Below, in pieces: positions 19,301 to 29,680 of a stretch of 64,000 bases of DNA (positions are counted from its first letter, which is position 1; every line of letters begins with the position of its first letter). This DNA comes from Marinoscillum sp. (GTDB lineage: Bacteria; Bacteroidota; Bacteroidia; Cytophagales; Cyclobacteriaceae). The notes under the pieces were generated by a model. The model did no database searches, was not told the origin of the DNA, and saw only the letters and a program-made list of their open reading frames with translations. Position numbers and translations under genes: made by a program. The stretch covers positions 1 to 64,000 of the forward strand of contig JAMWZA010000011.1 of NCBI GenBank assembly GCA_024305105.1, written 5' to 3'.

Positions 19301-21883
19301 TTACTCCGCCGCTCCTGAGCTTATGGTTTGCCCAAAGAAAAGGGCGTTCATAAAAAGCTTGTTGGTGCCGTACCAAAAGGCTCTGAAGTTCGGATTATCC
19401 GTAAAGTTAATGACTCTTCCCCGACCCATTTGAGAAATGGTTATCGCTGGAGTAGATTTCAATTCTGCCAGCTTCTCTTCAGACACATAGCCACTCAATA
19501 ACGGGGCGTCGGTGTACACGATTGGGTTAGCGTATTGGTTAGTTGACTTCTCCATCATCAACGAATGATTTCTAAAAAGAGGAATTGTTTCACTTACTAG
19601 TCCATAGGTTATCGGGTGACCCAAATCCAGTTTTGCTTCGAAAATGGTTCCGCCAATGACTTGAGCACCTCTTGTCTGACTTAAGTCAACGTAGCGCTTG
19701 TATCCCTCTTTATCCTCTTCTGGAGACACGTATTTAGCTCCTGAAATCTCATTATCGGCCAACCATTTTCCGCCATTTTTCCAGGTGACAATAACACCGC
19801 CAGATGACACCCATTTTTTCAGGTTATCAATGCCTCTAGCCGAAATGTCTCGATAGGACCCATTCGGAAAGATCAATTTGTTGTATCTGGATATATCCCG
19901 ATTTACGGAAGCAACAGGCAGCAACGTAACTTGCATGCCATAGCGCTGATCCAACAGATGCCACACTTCTCCAGCTTCATAGCTGCTGACACCATCTCCC
20001 ACCAGAACCGCTACTTCAGGTTTTTCTAAAACTTCAAATTCTCTACTTCCCAGGTCAGAGCCTGCTGTCGATAGGCCTGTATTTAAGGCATACACGTCAA
20101 TGCCATCTTCTTCTGCAATCACTTTTACCAGATTGTCAATCTTCTCCTTTTTTTCACGCTGAATCCCTACCGGAATCACAATGGATCCACGAGCAAAAGT
20201 CTGAGTCGACGTTCCATGTGGTGCATGAGAAACCTCAACAACTACTTCTTCCTCCACAAGCCGCATGATGGCGCGCTGTGTATAGTATCCATAGGGTTCG
20301 AAGATGTACGCATAATCAGAATTACCAGAAACCGTTCCCTTTGGGGTAGTTGGAGATTCCGAAATAAGTTCTCCCAAATTAGAACTGCTGTAATCCTTAG
20401 CGCTAAGTTCTGCATAGTCCAGATTAAAAGCCAGAGGCAAGGTCCAGGTAGATACGTCATAAAATAAACTGTCCTGAAATGCTGTCCGCTTCTCAAACAT
20501 GGATTTAATCAATCGATACTGAGGTTGATTTAGCGGCACGATGTAGCTGCCCTCTGCGAAGGATTTGCCGTTCTTTTTAATAGATCCTTTGACGGGATGA
20601 ATAGCAATGTCGTGCTGGTTGATTAAATCCATTAAGTGAAATGAGCGCATTGGGTCTTTCTCCGATCCAAATACAATGGCTTTCACCGCATCATTACCTG
20701 CCATTCGAAGCGATTCTTTGTAAAAGTCATTTTGCATGGAGAGTAACTCTCCGCGCATTTGATGAACAGCCCGAAGTGTAGAAAGCGATGTGGTGAAATG
20801 ATTTAGAATCGCCTGAGGAAATGAGATGGTTCCAAACTGGTTTTCCTGCAAATGACCTCTTGCGCTTCCTTGTTCGAATAAAATTCCTACGCCTCCATTG
20901 AGGTCTGGATAAGTAGATCCCTTACCGACATAGTAATCATCAAAACTTTCTTCAGAGTAATACAAAGAACCAATACTGTCCAGCATGCTGGCATGATACT
21001 CCGCTATTTTTTCAGTCATTCGCACATTTGCCATTGGGGTCAATGGGTTCTTGCGAGACAATATCCCTGGTTGAAAAAAGAACGTACTGTTTGTCCCCAT
21101 TTCATGATGATCTGTCAGCACATTGGGCTTCCAATTGTGAAACTGTGCAATTCTTCCTTTCGACTCTGGAAGCTGTACAGGCATCCAATCCCGGTTCATG
21201 TCAAACCAGTAATGGTTTGTACGACCACCAGGCCACATTTCATCAAATTCTCTGGCCGCAGGATCTGGAACCAGATTGGACGACTTGTGCATATTCACCC
21301 AGGTACTGAAGCGCTGCAATCCATCCGGGTTATAAGAGGGATCGAATACAATCACTGTATTTTCAAGAACATCGTTGATCATAGGGCTTTGTGCCGCAGC
21401 GAGATAATAGGCAGCGACAAGGGCCGCATTCGATCCACTAGCTTCATTTCCATGAATGCTATACCCCATCCAATGCACGAGCTTGACTTCCTCAGGGCTC
21501 ACACCAGAGCTGGGATCTGTCAGCGCAACGTGTTGTTGGCGTATTTCCTCCAGATTCGAATGATTCTCTGGTGCCGTAATGATCAAATGCATCAACGGTC
21601 GATCTTCATAGGTTTTAGCAAATTCCTGAAGCACAATTCGCTCAGACGACTTTGACAATGTTCGCATGTAATAAATCAGCTGATCATGACTTACATGCCA
21701 TTCGCCCACTTCGTATCCCAAAACCTCTTTCGGAGTAGGAATCGATTGATCATACGATACATCTGTAGGTAAATAATAGGCAAGGTCTACCTGACCAAAG
21801 GCGTTGAAGGTGAGCACCAACAACAGAAAGGTCAAAACGGGTATGTTTCTCATTCGAATTCTGGTTTTTTTAGTGAAGTTCAA
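19301..21883 (-). CDS. M14 family zinc carboxypeptidase
   Basis: MGYSIHGNEASGSNAAL (HxxE), PDGLQRFSTWVNMH, DHHEMGTN; signal peptide. Confidence 0.9.
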   Translation of the reverse strand: MNFTKKTRIRMRNIPVLTFLLLVLTFNAFGQVDLAYYLPTDVSYDQSIPTPKEVLGYEVGEWHVSHDQLIYYMRTLSKSSERIVLQEFAKTYEDRPLMHLIITAPENHSNLEEIRQQHVALTDPSSGVSPEEVKLVHWMGYSIHGNEASGSNAALVAAYYLAAAQSPMINDVLENTVIVFDPSYNPDGLQRFSTWVNMHKSSNLVPDPAAREFDEMWPGGRTNHYWFDMNRDWMPVQLPESKGRIAQFHNWKPNVLTDHHEMGTNSTFFFQPGILSRKNPLTPMANVRMTEKIAEYHASMLDSIGSLYYSEESFDDYYVGKGSTYPDLNGGVGILFEQGSARGHLQENQFGTISFPQAILNHFTTSLSTLRAVHQMRGELLSMQNDFYKESLRMAGNDAVKAIVFGSEKDPMRSFHLMDLINQHDIAIHPVKGSIKKNGKSFAEGSYIVPLNQPQYRLIKSMFEKRTAFQDSLFYDVSTWTLPLAFNLDYAELSAKDYSSSNLGELISESPTTPKGTVSGNSDYAYIFEPYGYYTQRAIMRLVEEEVVVEVSHAPHGTSTQTFARGSIVIPVGIQREKKEKIDNLVKVIAEEDGIDVYALNTGLSTAGSDLGSREFEVLEKPEVAVLVGDGVSSYEAGEVWHLLDQRYGMQVTLLPVASVNRDISRYNKLIFPNGSYRDISARGIDNLKKWVSSGGVIVTWKNGGKWLADNEISGAKYVSPEEDKEGYKRYVDLSQTRGAQVIGGTIFEAKLDLGHPITYGLVSETIPLFRNHSLMMEKSTNQYANPIVYTDAPLLSGYVSEEKLAELKSTPAITISQMGRGRVINFTDNPNFRAFWYGTNKLFMNALFFGQTISSGAAE

Positions 21884-22727
21884 CGATGTAATGACAAGTA
21901 AACGACTCCTTTTGTTTGAGAGGCATGATCCCCTCTTTGGTAGTTAGTTCCTGATCATGATTGGTACTGTCTGCATGTCCATACCATGGCTCAATACAGA
22001 CAAATGGCGACTCTTGATCCTTGGACCAAATACCCAGGTATGGAAATCCTTCTAGGTGAAATGTTAACCACTTTCCCTTGGCGCTGGCCAGGCTAACGAA
22101 TCTTGATTTAAAGTCTTTGATAACCAAAGCATCTTTATCGAATAGTTCTGTTCTAATGGGAAGCTTATTTTCCAATAAGTTGACCTTTTCGGTTTGATCT
22201 GATAGTAACCCTCCATCAATTAGATGTGTTTCCAGGTTCTCCGCATATTCAAACTCAAGCCAATAATCAGAGCGTGTCTCCTCATCAGTCATCGGGCACT
22301 TGAATGCTGGATGACCGCCAATAGAAAACCACATGGTGTCTTTCCCATGATTTGCAACCGAATAAGTTGTCTTGAGGCTTGAACCTATCAGTTCATACGT
22401 AATGACCAGAGAAAATTTAAAGGGGTATACTTTCAGGGTTTCGGGGCTACTGTGCAGCTTAAACGAAACCGTATCTGAGTCATGCGATACAATTTCGAAT
22501 TCCATATCACGAGCAAAGCCGTGTTGGCCCAGTGTATAACTTAGTCCCTGATACTTAAATTGATCCTTTTTGAGTTTCCCGACAAATGGAAAAAGGACAG
22601 GTGCATGTCGGCCCCAGTGTTTTGGATTTGCCTGCCAGATATATTCCCGACCCTCCATGGTCAGGCTTGTCAGTTCCGCACCTTTGCTCTTAAATGAAGC
22701 TGTAATATTCTTATTGGCAATCTTCAT
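21870..22727 (-). CDS. Aldose 1-epimerase family protein
   Basis: KGAELTSLTMEGREYIWQANPKHWGRHAPVLFPFVGKL; ISIGGHPAFKCP-like region. Confidence 0.88.
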   Translation of the reverse strand: MKIANKNITASFKSKGAELTSLTMEGREYIWQANPKHWGRHAPVLFPFVGKLKKDQFKYQGLSYTLGQHGFARDMEFEIVSHDSDTVSFKLHSSPETLKVYPFKFSLVITYELIGSSLKTTYSVANHGKDTMWFSIGGHPAFKCPMTDEETRSDYWLEFEYAENLETHLIDGGLLSDQTEKVNLLENKLPIRTELFDKDALVIKDFKSRFVSLASAKGKWLTFHLEGFPYLGIWSKDQESPFVCIEPWYGHADSTNHDQELTTKEGIMPLKQKESFTCHYIVELH

Positions 22728-22820
22728 AAGCTAAAAATAAGGAAAGCACGTTTGCTAAATCCCATGAAAGTGAATAATTACACTGACGGGCGCTCCTTTT
22801 AAAAAATAACGACCATAGAA

Positions 22821-22849
22821 AAAGGAGCGTAAGAACGCTCCTTTAACAT
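22821..22849 (-). terminator. Rho-independent terminator downstream of the M57-like peptidase
   Basis: Perfect 10-bp stem AAAGGAGCGT-aaga-ACGCTCCTTT at 22821-22844; on the minus strand it is followed by a T-rich tract. Confidence 0.7.
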
Positions 22850-22877
22850 AAGATTAGTCGGAAAATAGGCTATCTAA

Positions 22878-23711
22878 TTAGTATAGGTAATCTAAAGCAG
22901 TTTTATCATCGTTGTTGAACGGTCTGTCACTTCCATCAGTACATGCCAACATCCATGACTTGTCAGATAAAGATGCTCCAGCGTCAGTTCCAGGAATGTA
23001 GTTCGCACCTACTCCACCGTCGCCTTCGTTAGCAGTACCACCTCCACATGAGATGCTTCTGTCGAAGAAATCGGTGTGACGGAAACCAATGCAATGTCCC
23101 ATTTCGTGACCAATAATGGTAGCGATACCTCCGGTACTCAATCCGTATGAAGATTCAAGAATGCCACTCATTTTGATCTCCCCATAAGGATCTCCAGAAG
23201 ATGTTGGGAAACCGGCGGAGCCAAGTACTCCTCTTCTCTCATCTCTTTTGCTAAGTCGAGTCATGACAATGTCAGCGGAATTAGATGAAGAAACTCTCTG
23301 GAATGAAACCTCAAGGTTTTCAGCATTGTATCTTGCAATAGCTAAGTCAAGACCAGCGATCATTCCGGCGCTATACCCTTTTCTTCCCGTAGGGGCATAA
23401 ATGGTAATCACTCGACTACCGGTGGTTGAAACAAGGTTGTCGGTGCTGTACTGCTCTTCAACAGGTAGTCTGTTCCCTACTCTGAGTGACGCAATGTCAG
23501 CATCTGTTAGGTAAATGTCACCTTCTACGAGGTAACCGTTTTCAAATTTGAGAGGTGCTTGGTTAACAACATCGAATCCGGCATTGGTCAACGCTGATAA
23601 TACAGCATCAGAAACCTCATCTTGGTTAACTACATCAGTCTCATTTGAACATGAAGCGAATAACATGCATGCTGCCACAGCAAGCGATGCTAAATAGCTT
23701 GTTTTTCTCAT
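22878..23711 (-). CDS. M57-like (dual-action HEIGH) zinc metallopeptidase lipoprotein
   Basis: IIGHEMGHCIGFRHTD metzincin-type motif; lipobox LFASC after MRKTSYLASLAVAACM (Met27 of the 303-aa ORF). Confidence 0.85.
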   Translation of the reverse strand: MRKTSYLASLAVAACMLFASCSNETDVVNQDEVSDAVLSALTNAGFDVVNQAPLKFENGYLVEGDIYLTDADIASLRVGNRLPVEEQYSTDNLVSTTGSRVITIYAPTGRKGYSAGMIAGLDLAIARYNAENLEVSFQRVSSSNSADIVMTRLSKRDERRGVLGSAGFPTSSGDPYGEIKMSGILESSYGLSTGGIATIIGHEMGHCIGFRHTDFFDRSISCGGGTANEGDGGVGANYIPGTDAGASLSDKSWMLACTDGSDRPFNNDDKTALDYLY

Positions 23712-24017
23712 TTTACAGTCGTTTGAATTAGGTTTAACATTTCCTCGAATTTCTTCGAGAATATTCCTAAAGTATTTGAAATAATTCAATTCTGCAATAG
23801 AATATTTGGATTCAATATTAATTCAATAAATTCATTGCTTTCGAGATATTTTATTTGGCTAAAACACCCATTCAGTTCCTTCCATTTCTCGATGAATCAG
23901 AATTCTTGCAGGATCAACCGAAACCTATTATCGACGAATGTTTACAAATCATGAACTTTCCATTACCTGGCACCTATTGGAAGCAATGACGTTGCTTAAG
24001 TTGTTTATATTCGCTTT

Positions 24018-26564
24018 ATGCGTTTAGTGATTTGGGCGATCATATGGCTAATGAGCTACGGCCAGCTTTTTGGACAACTGACAAGTTCTCCAAACTTTGA
24101 TGCCATTAGAGAGACCCGACTGGACCCAAATGAACTGGATACGTTTGTCGTATCACTCAATAAAATTCCTGAACTCAGGGATGACATCAAGATTCTCTAC
24201 AGCGATGAAAGTCATCTTGCCTATACCATCGTTACTTCCTGGCAATCAGCTCTAGAGTTATCCGGCTCTTCACAGACAAAATTCATAGACATGTACCGCG
24301 CTCCCAAGGAAGAATCCGTGCTGGATGACCCAAACTTTGCTTTCAATCGTATAAGAAAAGCACAATGTCTCTACCCTGAACTGGCTGGGAATGGTCTGGT
24401 GGTATGCATTAAAGAAAGGCGTTTTGACATAGACGACATTGACTTATTAGGGAAATCAATTGAGTTGAAGCTTGGGGCTGATAGCGAATCTCAACATGCC
24501 ACTGATATGGCAACCATCATATCCGGAATGGGAAACACATCTCCTTTCAACCTCGGCGTAGTTCCTGCTGCCACCATCAGTACATCTGACTTCAATAACC
24601 TACTTCCTGATGATCCGACCTTACTCCAATCAAATGGCGTTTTTACTCAAAATCACTCGTATGGAGTAGGTATAGAAAACTACTATGGAGTAGAGGCTGC
24701 TGCATACGATCAGCTAGCCAATGACTTCCCAACATTGATTCACGTATTCTCCATTGGCAATGCCGGCACGCAAACACCCCTTACTGGCACCTATGCCGGA
24801 TTACCCTTTGCAAACCTGTCTGGCACATTTAAGCAAGCCAAAAACATCATCACCGTAAGTGCTGTGGATACGACGCTTACAGCCAGTGCTTTAAACTCCA
24901 GAGGACCCGCCTACGATGGTCGAATCAAACCTGAACTTACAGCCTACGGCGGTCGAGGCACCTCAGATGCCGCCGCACTTGTGAGCGGGATAACAACAAT
25001 GCTACAAGATGCCTATCGCCAAAAAGAATCCGTTTTTCCAGAATCCAGCCTTATTAAAAGCATACTGATAGCCAGTGCTGAGGATATTGGAACACCTGGT
25101 CCGGATTACATCACGGGATACGGCAAAGTAAATACCGTTAAAGCATTAGAGGTTATTCAGAATGACTGGTTTAGATCCGTAGACTTAATTCATGGAGACA
25201 CCCTCCAGATTCCAATTGATATCCCTGCCAACATTAACCAACTTCGAATCAACATTGCGTGGACAGACCCGGCTGCCAATGAAGGTGCAGACAGTGCGCT
25301 TGTGAATAACATCAATAGCAGGCTACTCCGAAATGATGGCGAATGGCTCCCATGGGTACTTAACCGTGAAGCTTCCGAAGAGGCTCTTTCCGCACCAGCA
25401 GTGAAAGGAATCGATCATCTCAACACCGTAGAATTGATCAGTGCAGACACACTCGCAGAAGACGCCTACACCTTAGAACTAATTGCCGATCTATATGCAG
25501 ATTCGCAAAGAGTCCATGTCGCATGGCACTACGACTATCTCAATGAATTTACCTGGGATTACCCCTCAAGCCGCGATCTTTTGATCGCAGGCACTCAGAA
25601 TCAGATTTACTGGACAGAAACCTTTGGAAAAAAAACAGCAGAGCTTGCTTATGAATTTGACGGAGTCTGGACTACAATTTCGAACAACCTAAACTTAGAT
25701 CGAGGATATTATAAATGGAATACACCAGATAGTGTGGGACAATTTCGATTAAGTGCCACTATTGATGATGAGATTTACACCTCTGATCCATTTTTGGTCT
25801 CTCCAAGACCTGATGTAATCGTAGCCTACAACTGCGACAGCACCTTTGGACTCCAATGGCACCAAATAGCTGGAGCCAAGGAATATCAGGTATATGAAAT
25901 GCAAGCGGATAGTTTGAGAATAATCGGAACAACTGCGGACACCTCCTACATCATTGATAAAAACAGCTATAACTTCTATGCAGTTGCTCCTGTATTTGAT
26001 GAAGGTATTGGCCTCAGAAACCAGGCATTCAATTATCAGTTTCAGGGCAGTTTTTGCTATTTCAATTTTTTCTCAGCCCAAAAAACGAGAGATCAAATCA
26101 AAATCACATTGGAATTGAGTAGTTCATTAAATGTATCAAGCATTGTTTTTGTCAAAGAATCCGAAGAAGAACAGGAAATACTGCAAGAATTGATTCCGTC
26201 GAGTCAAACCTCATTCACACTGATCGACACTGTGCTAACACCAGGAAGTATTGACTATTATGCGGTACTCAACCTGGCTGATGGAAGTAGTCTTCAGTCA
26301 AATATCAGTACCGTATTGATTGACTCGCCAGATAATATTACGTTTTTCCCAAACCCTACAAATGATGCTTATATCAACACCCTCTCTAACGGTGAGTCCT
26401 ATGTCCTGGAAGTCACTGACCGATCAGGCAAACCAATTCTACGACAAGAATTATTTGATCGCATTAATAGTATCTATGTGGAGCATCTCGATGCGGGTGT
26501 TTATCTCTATCGGATATTTCAGGATGACAAACAGGTCTACTCCGGCCGGTTTATCAAACTATAA
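24018..26564 (+). CDS. S8 (subtilisin-like) family serine peptidase with T9SS C-terminal sorting domain
   Basis: SQHATDMATIISG, TQNHSYGVG, GTSDAAALVSG; C-terminal FFPNPTNDAYINT...YLYRIFQDDKQVYSGRFIKL. Confidence 0.85.
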   Translation: MRLVIWAIIWLMSYGQLFGQLTSSPNFDAIRETRLDPNELDTFVVSLNKIPELRDDIKILYSDESHLAYTIVTSWQSALELSGSSQTKFIDMYRAPKEESVLDDPNFAFNRIRKAQCLYPELAGNGLVVCIKERRFDIDDIDLLGKSIELKLGADSESQHATDMATIISGMGNTSPFNLGVVPAATISTSDFNNLLPDDPTLLQSNGVFTQNHSYGVGIENYYGVEAAAYDQLANDFPTLIHVFSIGNAGTQTPLTGTYAGLPFANLSGTFKQAKNIITVSAVDTTLTASALNSRGPAYDGRIKPELTAYGGRGTSDAAALVSGITTMLQDAYRQKESVFPESSLIKSILIASAEDIGTPGPDYITGYGKVNTVKALEVIQNDWFRSVDLIHGDTLQIPIDIPANINQLRINIAWTDPAANEGADSALVNNINSRLLRNDGEWLPWVLNREASEEALSAPAVKGIDHLNTVELISADTLAEDAYTLELIADLYADSQRVHVAWHYDYLNEFTWDYPSSRDLLIAGTQNQIYWTETFGKKTAELAYEFDGVWTTISNNLNLDRGYYKWNTPDSVGQFRLSATIDDEIYTSDPFLVSPRPDVIVAYNCDSTFGLQWHQIAGAKEYQVYEMQADSLRIIGTTADTSYIIDKNSYNFYAVAPVFDEGIGLRNQAFNYQFQGSFCYFNFFSAQKTRDQIKITLELSSSLNVSSIVFVKESEEEQEILQELIPSSQTSFTLIDTVLTPGSIDYYAVLNLADGSSLQSNISTVLIDSPDNITFFPNPTNDAYINTLSNGESYVLEVTDRSGKPILRQELFDRINSIYVEHLDAGVYLYRIFQDDKQVYSGRFIKL

Positions 26565-26620
26565 TTCGCAATTAAATTCGTACTGATTATTTTTAGACTG
26601 TAAAGTCACCGAAACAGCCC

Positions 26621-27988
26621 ATGTCAAATCAGGAAATGAACAAACCCAACTGGCTCTCAGAGCTACAGCAAAAAAGCTGGGAACCAGAAATACTTCTATC
26701 CGGAATTGTCCTATATGGACTTTTTCAAATTCCCTCCATTCTGGATTCGATACTGCTGTATGGCAATGACAACTTATTTGGTGACACTACCGATCTGGAC
26801 AATCTGGTAAATTCATTGAAAGTAGCGCTCTATTGGCTCACTTGTGGATTGATACTACATCTGGTTAGCAGGGGAATTTGGGTCGGCATGGTTGGCCTCA
26901 GCTTTACATTCCCAAATGGATTGAATAAAGACCGCCTGAAAGTTTCCGGTAAGTTTGAAAAGGTGTTGGACAAAATCCCTCCAATCGAACAAATCATCAT
27001 CAATCTTGAAAAAGTGAGTAGCGCACTTTTCTCAGTCTCATTTATGCTGTTCATGGTGATGATGGGTGCTTACCTATTCATTCTGGTATTTCTAGTCACT
27101 CCTTTAGTCGGTTTTGATCTCTTAATCGATTTTGACACTCTGGGTGAGGTGGGGGAAGCCATCGTAGCTATCTATGCCATGACGGTTATTATTATAGGTT
27201 TACTGTCTCTCATAGATTTCATCACACTTGGGTTCTTTCGGAGGTTCAAGTGGGTTAGTAAGATCTACTATCCATTTTACTGGGTGGTTAGTGTTGTTAC
27301 TCTTTCACGTTTTTACCGACCGATATACTACACAATCATCAGTAACTATGGGAAGTGGAAAATCGGAGTGTTTTTAATCTTTTTCGCGGTAACCAGCCTT
27401 TTCGGTGTGGGAGGATTGCAGGATAGTGTATTTCCCGGCGAGTCACTCACACAACTTGAGTTTTGGAACAACTCCAGAAGTACCAGTTCCTTTAGCGGGT
27501 ACTACGACGACCAAAACGACGATTTTCACTCGGTTCAGGCACAAATTCAGTCGGACATTATTTCGGAAAATACCGTTCGGCTATTCGTCGTGCTAAAAGT
27601 GACTAGAGAAGACTCCATTCGCAAACACTGCAATTACGATTCTCTGGCTACTGAAACCGAAATGACCAGTAGTGCAATTGAACTGCAGTGTGCCTCATCA
27701 TTTTATCAGGTATATCTTGATGACAGCTTAATCAATGATCAAAAGTGGTTATTTCACTATAAACAACGCACAGAACAGCGTGGACTTCTAACGTATATCG
27801 ACATTCGAGATTTGGAACCTGGAATGCACACTGTATCGGTAACCGGCCCCAAGGAAATGTATGGATATCCTTTTGCGAGCATTCCATTCTATAGAGAATT
27901 AAGTCAATCTGGCTATTATGTACCCAAACAACCAGAAAAGAAAGATGAAGACACCTTCCTGAAGTTGAAAGGGGTGCTGCCAAAATAA
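26621..27988 (+). CDS. Hypothetical multi-pass membrane protein
   Basis: 455 aa with several hydrophobic segments. Confidence 0.65.
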   Translation: MSNQEMNKPNWLSELQQKSWEPEILLSGIVLYGLFQIPSILDSILLYGNDNLFGDTTDLDNLVNSLKVALYWLTCGLILHLVSRGIWVGMVGLSFTFPNGLNKDRLKVSGKFEKVLDKIPPIEQIIINLEKVSSALFSVSFMLFMVMMGAYLFILVFLVTPLVGFDLLIDFDTLGEVGEAIVAIYAMTVIIIGLLSLIDFITLGFFRRFKWVSKIYYPFYWVVSVVTLSRFYRPIYYTIISNYGKWKIGVFLIFFAVTSLFGVGGLQDSVFPGESLTQLEFWNNSRSTSSFSGYYDDQNDDFHSVQAQIQSDIISENTVRLFVVLKVTREDSIRKHCNYDSLATETEMTSSAIELQCASSFYQVYLDDSLINDQKWLFHYKQRTEQRGLLTYIDIRDLEPGMHTVSVTGPKEMYGYPFASIPFYRELSQSGYYVPKQPEKKDEDTFLKLKGVLPK

Positions 27989-28087
27989 GTGGATAAACCA
28001 TTGTTTCCTAAATGGAAACTTATCATCTTTACAAAAAGATCTATACCCCACATATTCTAAAAGAAGAACTTATGAACCAATATATAA

Positions 28088-28390
28088 ATGAGAATTCTTG
28101 CAGAAGCAACACTCAAGAAGTTTTACGTACTACACCCTGAAACAGAAACAGGAATAAAAATCTGGTTACGAAAAGTAAAGAAAGCTGATTGGAAGCAACC
28201 TGCTGATATAAACGAAGAATTTACTCATGCAAGACCAATAGGAAATGGAAGAGTGATTTTCAATATCAACAAAAATGATTATCGTCTAGTGGTACAGGTA
28301 AATTATGACAGTGGTCAAGTCTTCGTTTGCTTTATTGGCACCCACAGTCAATATGACAAAATAGACCCTACCACTATTTGGGACTATTAA
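28088..28390 (+). CDS. higB: HigB-type mRNA interferase toxin
   Basis: NEEFTHARPIGNGRVIFNINKNDYRLVVQVNYDSGQVFVCFIGTHSQYDKID. Confidence 0.88.
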   Translation: MRILAEATLKKFYVLHPETETGIKIWLRKVKKADWKQPADINEEFTHARPIGNGRVIFNINKNDYRLVVQVNYDSGQVFVCFIGTHSQYDKIDPTTIWDY

Positions 28391-28397
28391 TAAGCTT

Positions 28398-28787
28398 ATG
28401 AATAAGACAGCAACAGATATAGTAATCAAACCAATAAGAACAGAGGTAGAGTATCGAAATGCACTCGATAGTCTTAGAGATATATTTAATGCACCGAAAG
28501 GAACTCCCGAATTTGATCAGGCAATAGTCCTGGGATTGCTTATCGAAGAATATGAAAAGAAACATTATCCAATAGAATCTCCAGACCCGATTGACGCCAT
28601 TAAATACCTCATGGAAGAAGAAGGGTTAAATCAGACAGATCTTGGAGAAATTATTGGGGATAAGTCAAAAGCGTCTCTTATACTGAACCGTAAACGAAAA
28701 CTAAGTCTATCCATGATTCGCAAACTACAGCATCGATTTAACCTACCCGCTGAAGTTCTGATTCAAGATTACCCATTAGCAGATTAG
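28398..28787 (+). CDS. higA: HigA-type antitoxin (HTH)
   Basis: HTH region LMEEEGLNQTDLGEIIGDKSKASLILNRKRKLSLSMIRKLQHRFNLPAEVLI, 7 nt after higB. Confidence 0.88.
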   Translation: MNKTATDIVIKPIRTEVEYRNALDSLRDIFNAPKGTPEFDQAIVLGLLIEEYEKKHYPIESPDPIDAIKYLMEEEGLNQTDLGEIIGDKSKASLILNRKRKLSLSMIRKLQHRFNLPAEVLIQDYPLAD

Positions 28788-28791
28788 AATA

Positions 28792-28820
28792 AAACCACAG
28801 ACCTTTTAGCCTGTGGCTTT
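28792..28820 (+). terminator. Putative terminator after higA
   Basis: aaaCCACAGaccttttagcCTGTGGcttt. Confidence 0.45.
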
Positions 28821-28847
28821 ACTATGTTAAAAAACCAGTAAGTCAAT

Positions 28848-29594
28848 TTACACCAAGCTCAAACCACCATCTACTTCCAAATTCACTCCGTTGATAAAGG
28901 TGGCATCTGTAGCCAGGAATAATACGGTATTAGCCAACTCTTCTGGTGTACCAAATCTCCCCAAAGGTACCTGCTGCGCAAAACCAGCACCCATTTCCTT
29001 TATGGCCTCCTCCGGCATTCCCATCTTGTCATAGATTGGTGTTGCGATTGGCCCTGGCGCTACACTCACGGCCCGGATACCTCTAGACTTCAGCTCACTA
29101 GCCAGTACTCTGGTCAGTGACCTCAGTGCTCCTTTGGTGGCCGAATAAACTCCAGATCCATCAAAGCCTTTCTGTGCTACAATCGACGTATTACTGATAA
29201 TCACCCCACCATCATTGAGATGTGCCACTGCTTCTTTAATCAGGAAGAAAGGACCTTTCACATTGGTATCAAAGTGACTATCAAAATGCTCTTCCGTAAT
29301 TTCAGAAATGGGTGCGAAGTGTGCGATCCCAGCATTTAAGAAGAGTACATCAATTTTCCCAAAAGTATTCACCGTTTCTTCCACGACTGATTTTGCCTTG
29401 TGGATGTCCGAGGCATTCGCCAAAATGGTCTTTACATTTGATCCAAGTTCTTTTTCTGCTTCATCAAGTGCCTCCTGCCTTCTACCAGTGATCACCACCT
29501 TGGCACCTTCCTGTATAAAAAGCTTCGCTGTAGCTAAGCCTATTCCGCTATTACCACCAGTTATCAGTGCTACTTTTCCGTCTAATTTTCCCAT
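28848..29594 (-). CDS. SDR family oxidoreductase
   Basis: ALITGGNSGIGLATA, LNAGI, SGVYSATKGALRSLTR (YxxxK). Confidence 0.95.
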   Translation of the reverse strand: MGKLDGKVALITGGNSGIGLATAKLFIQEGAKVVITGRRQEALDEAEKELGSNVKTILANASDIHKAKSVVEETVNTFGKIDVLFLNAGIAHFAPISEITEEHFDSHFDTNVKGPFFLIKEAVAHLNDGGVIISNTSIVAQKGFDGSGVYSATKGALRSLTRVLASELKSRGIRAVSVAPGPIATPIYDKMGMPEEAIKEMGAGFAQQVPLGRFGTPEELANTVLFLATDATFINGVNLEVDGGLSLV

Positions 29595-29614
29595 TATTAG
29601 TTATTTATAGTTTT

Positions 29615-29636
29615 ATTTGAAATGATCAGTTCAAAT
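29615..29636. promoter_or_regulatory. Candidate operator palindrome upstream of the SDR gene
   Basis: ATTTGAAatgatcagTTCAAAT. Confidence 0.4.
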
Positions 29637-29647
29637 AAACGGTAATA

Positions 29648-29665
29648 TTGAAACGAACGTTTCAA
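29648..29665. promoter_or_regulatory. Candidate TetR-family operator
   Basis: TTGAAACGAACGTTTCAA palindrome between the SDR and TetR genes. Confidence 0.55.
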
Positions 29666-29680
29666 ATAAACCGAAAAAAA

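Noticed and set aside
28088-28787. HigBA module as a novel system
   Set aside because: Standard toxin-first HigB-HigA arrangement.
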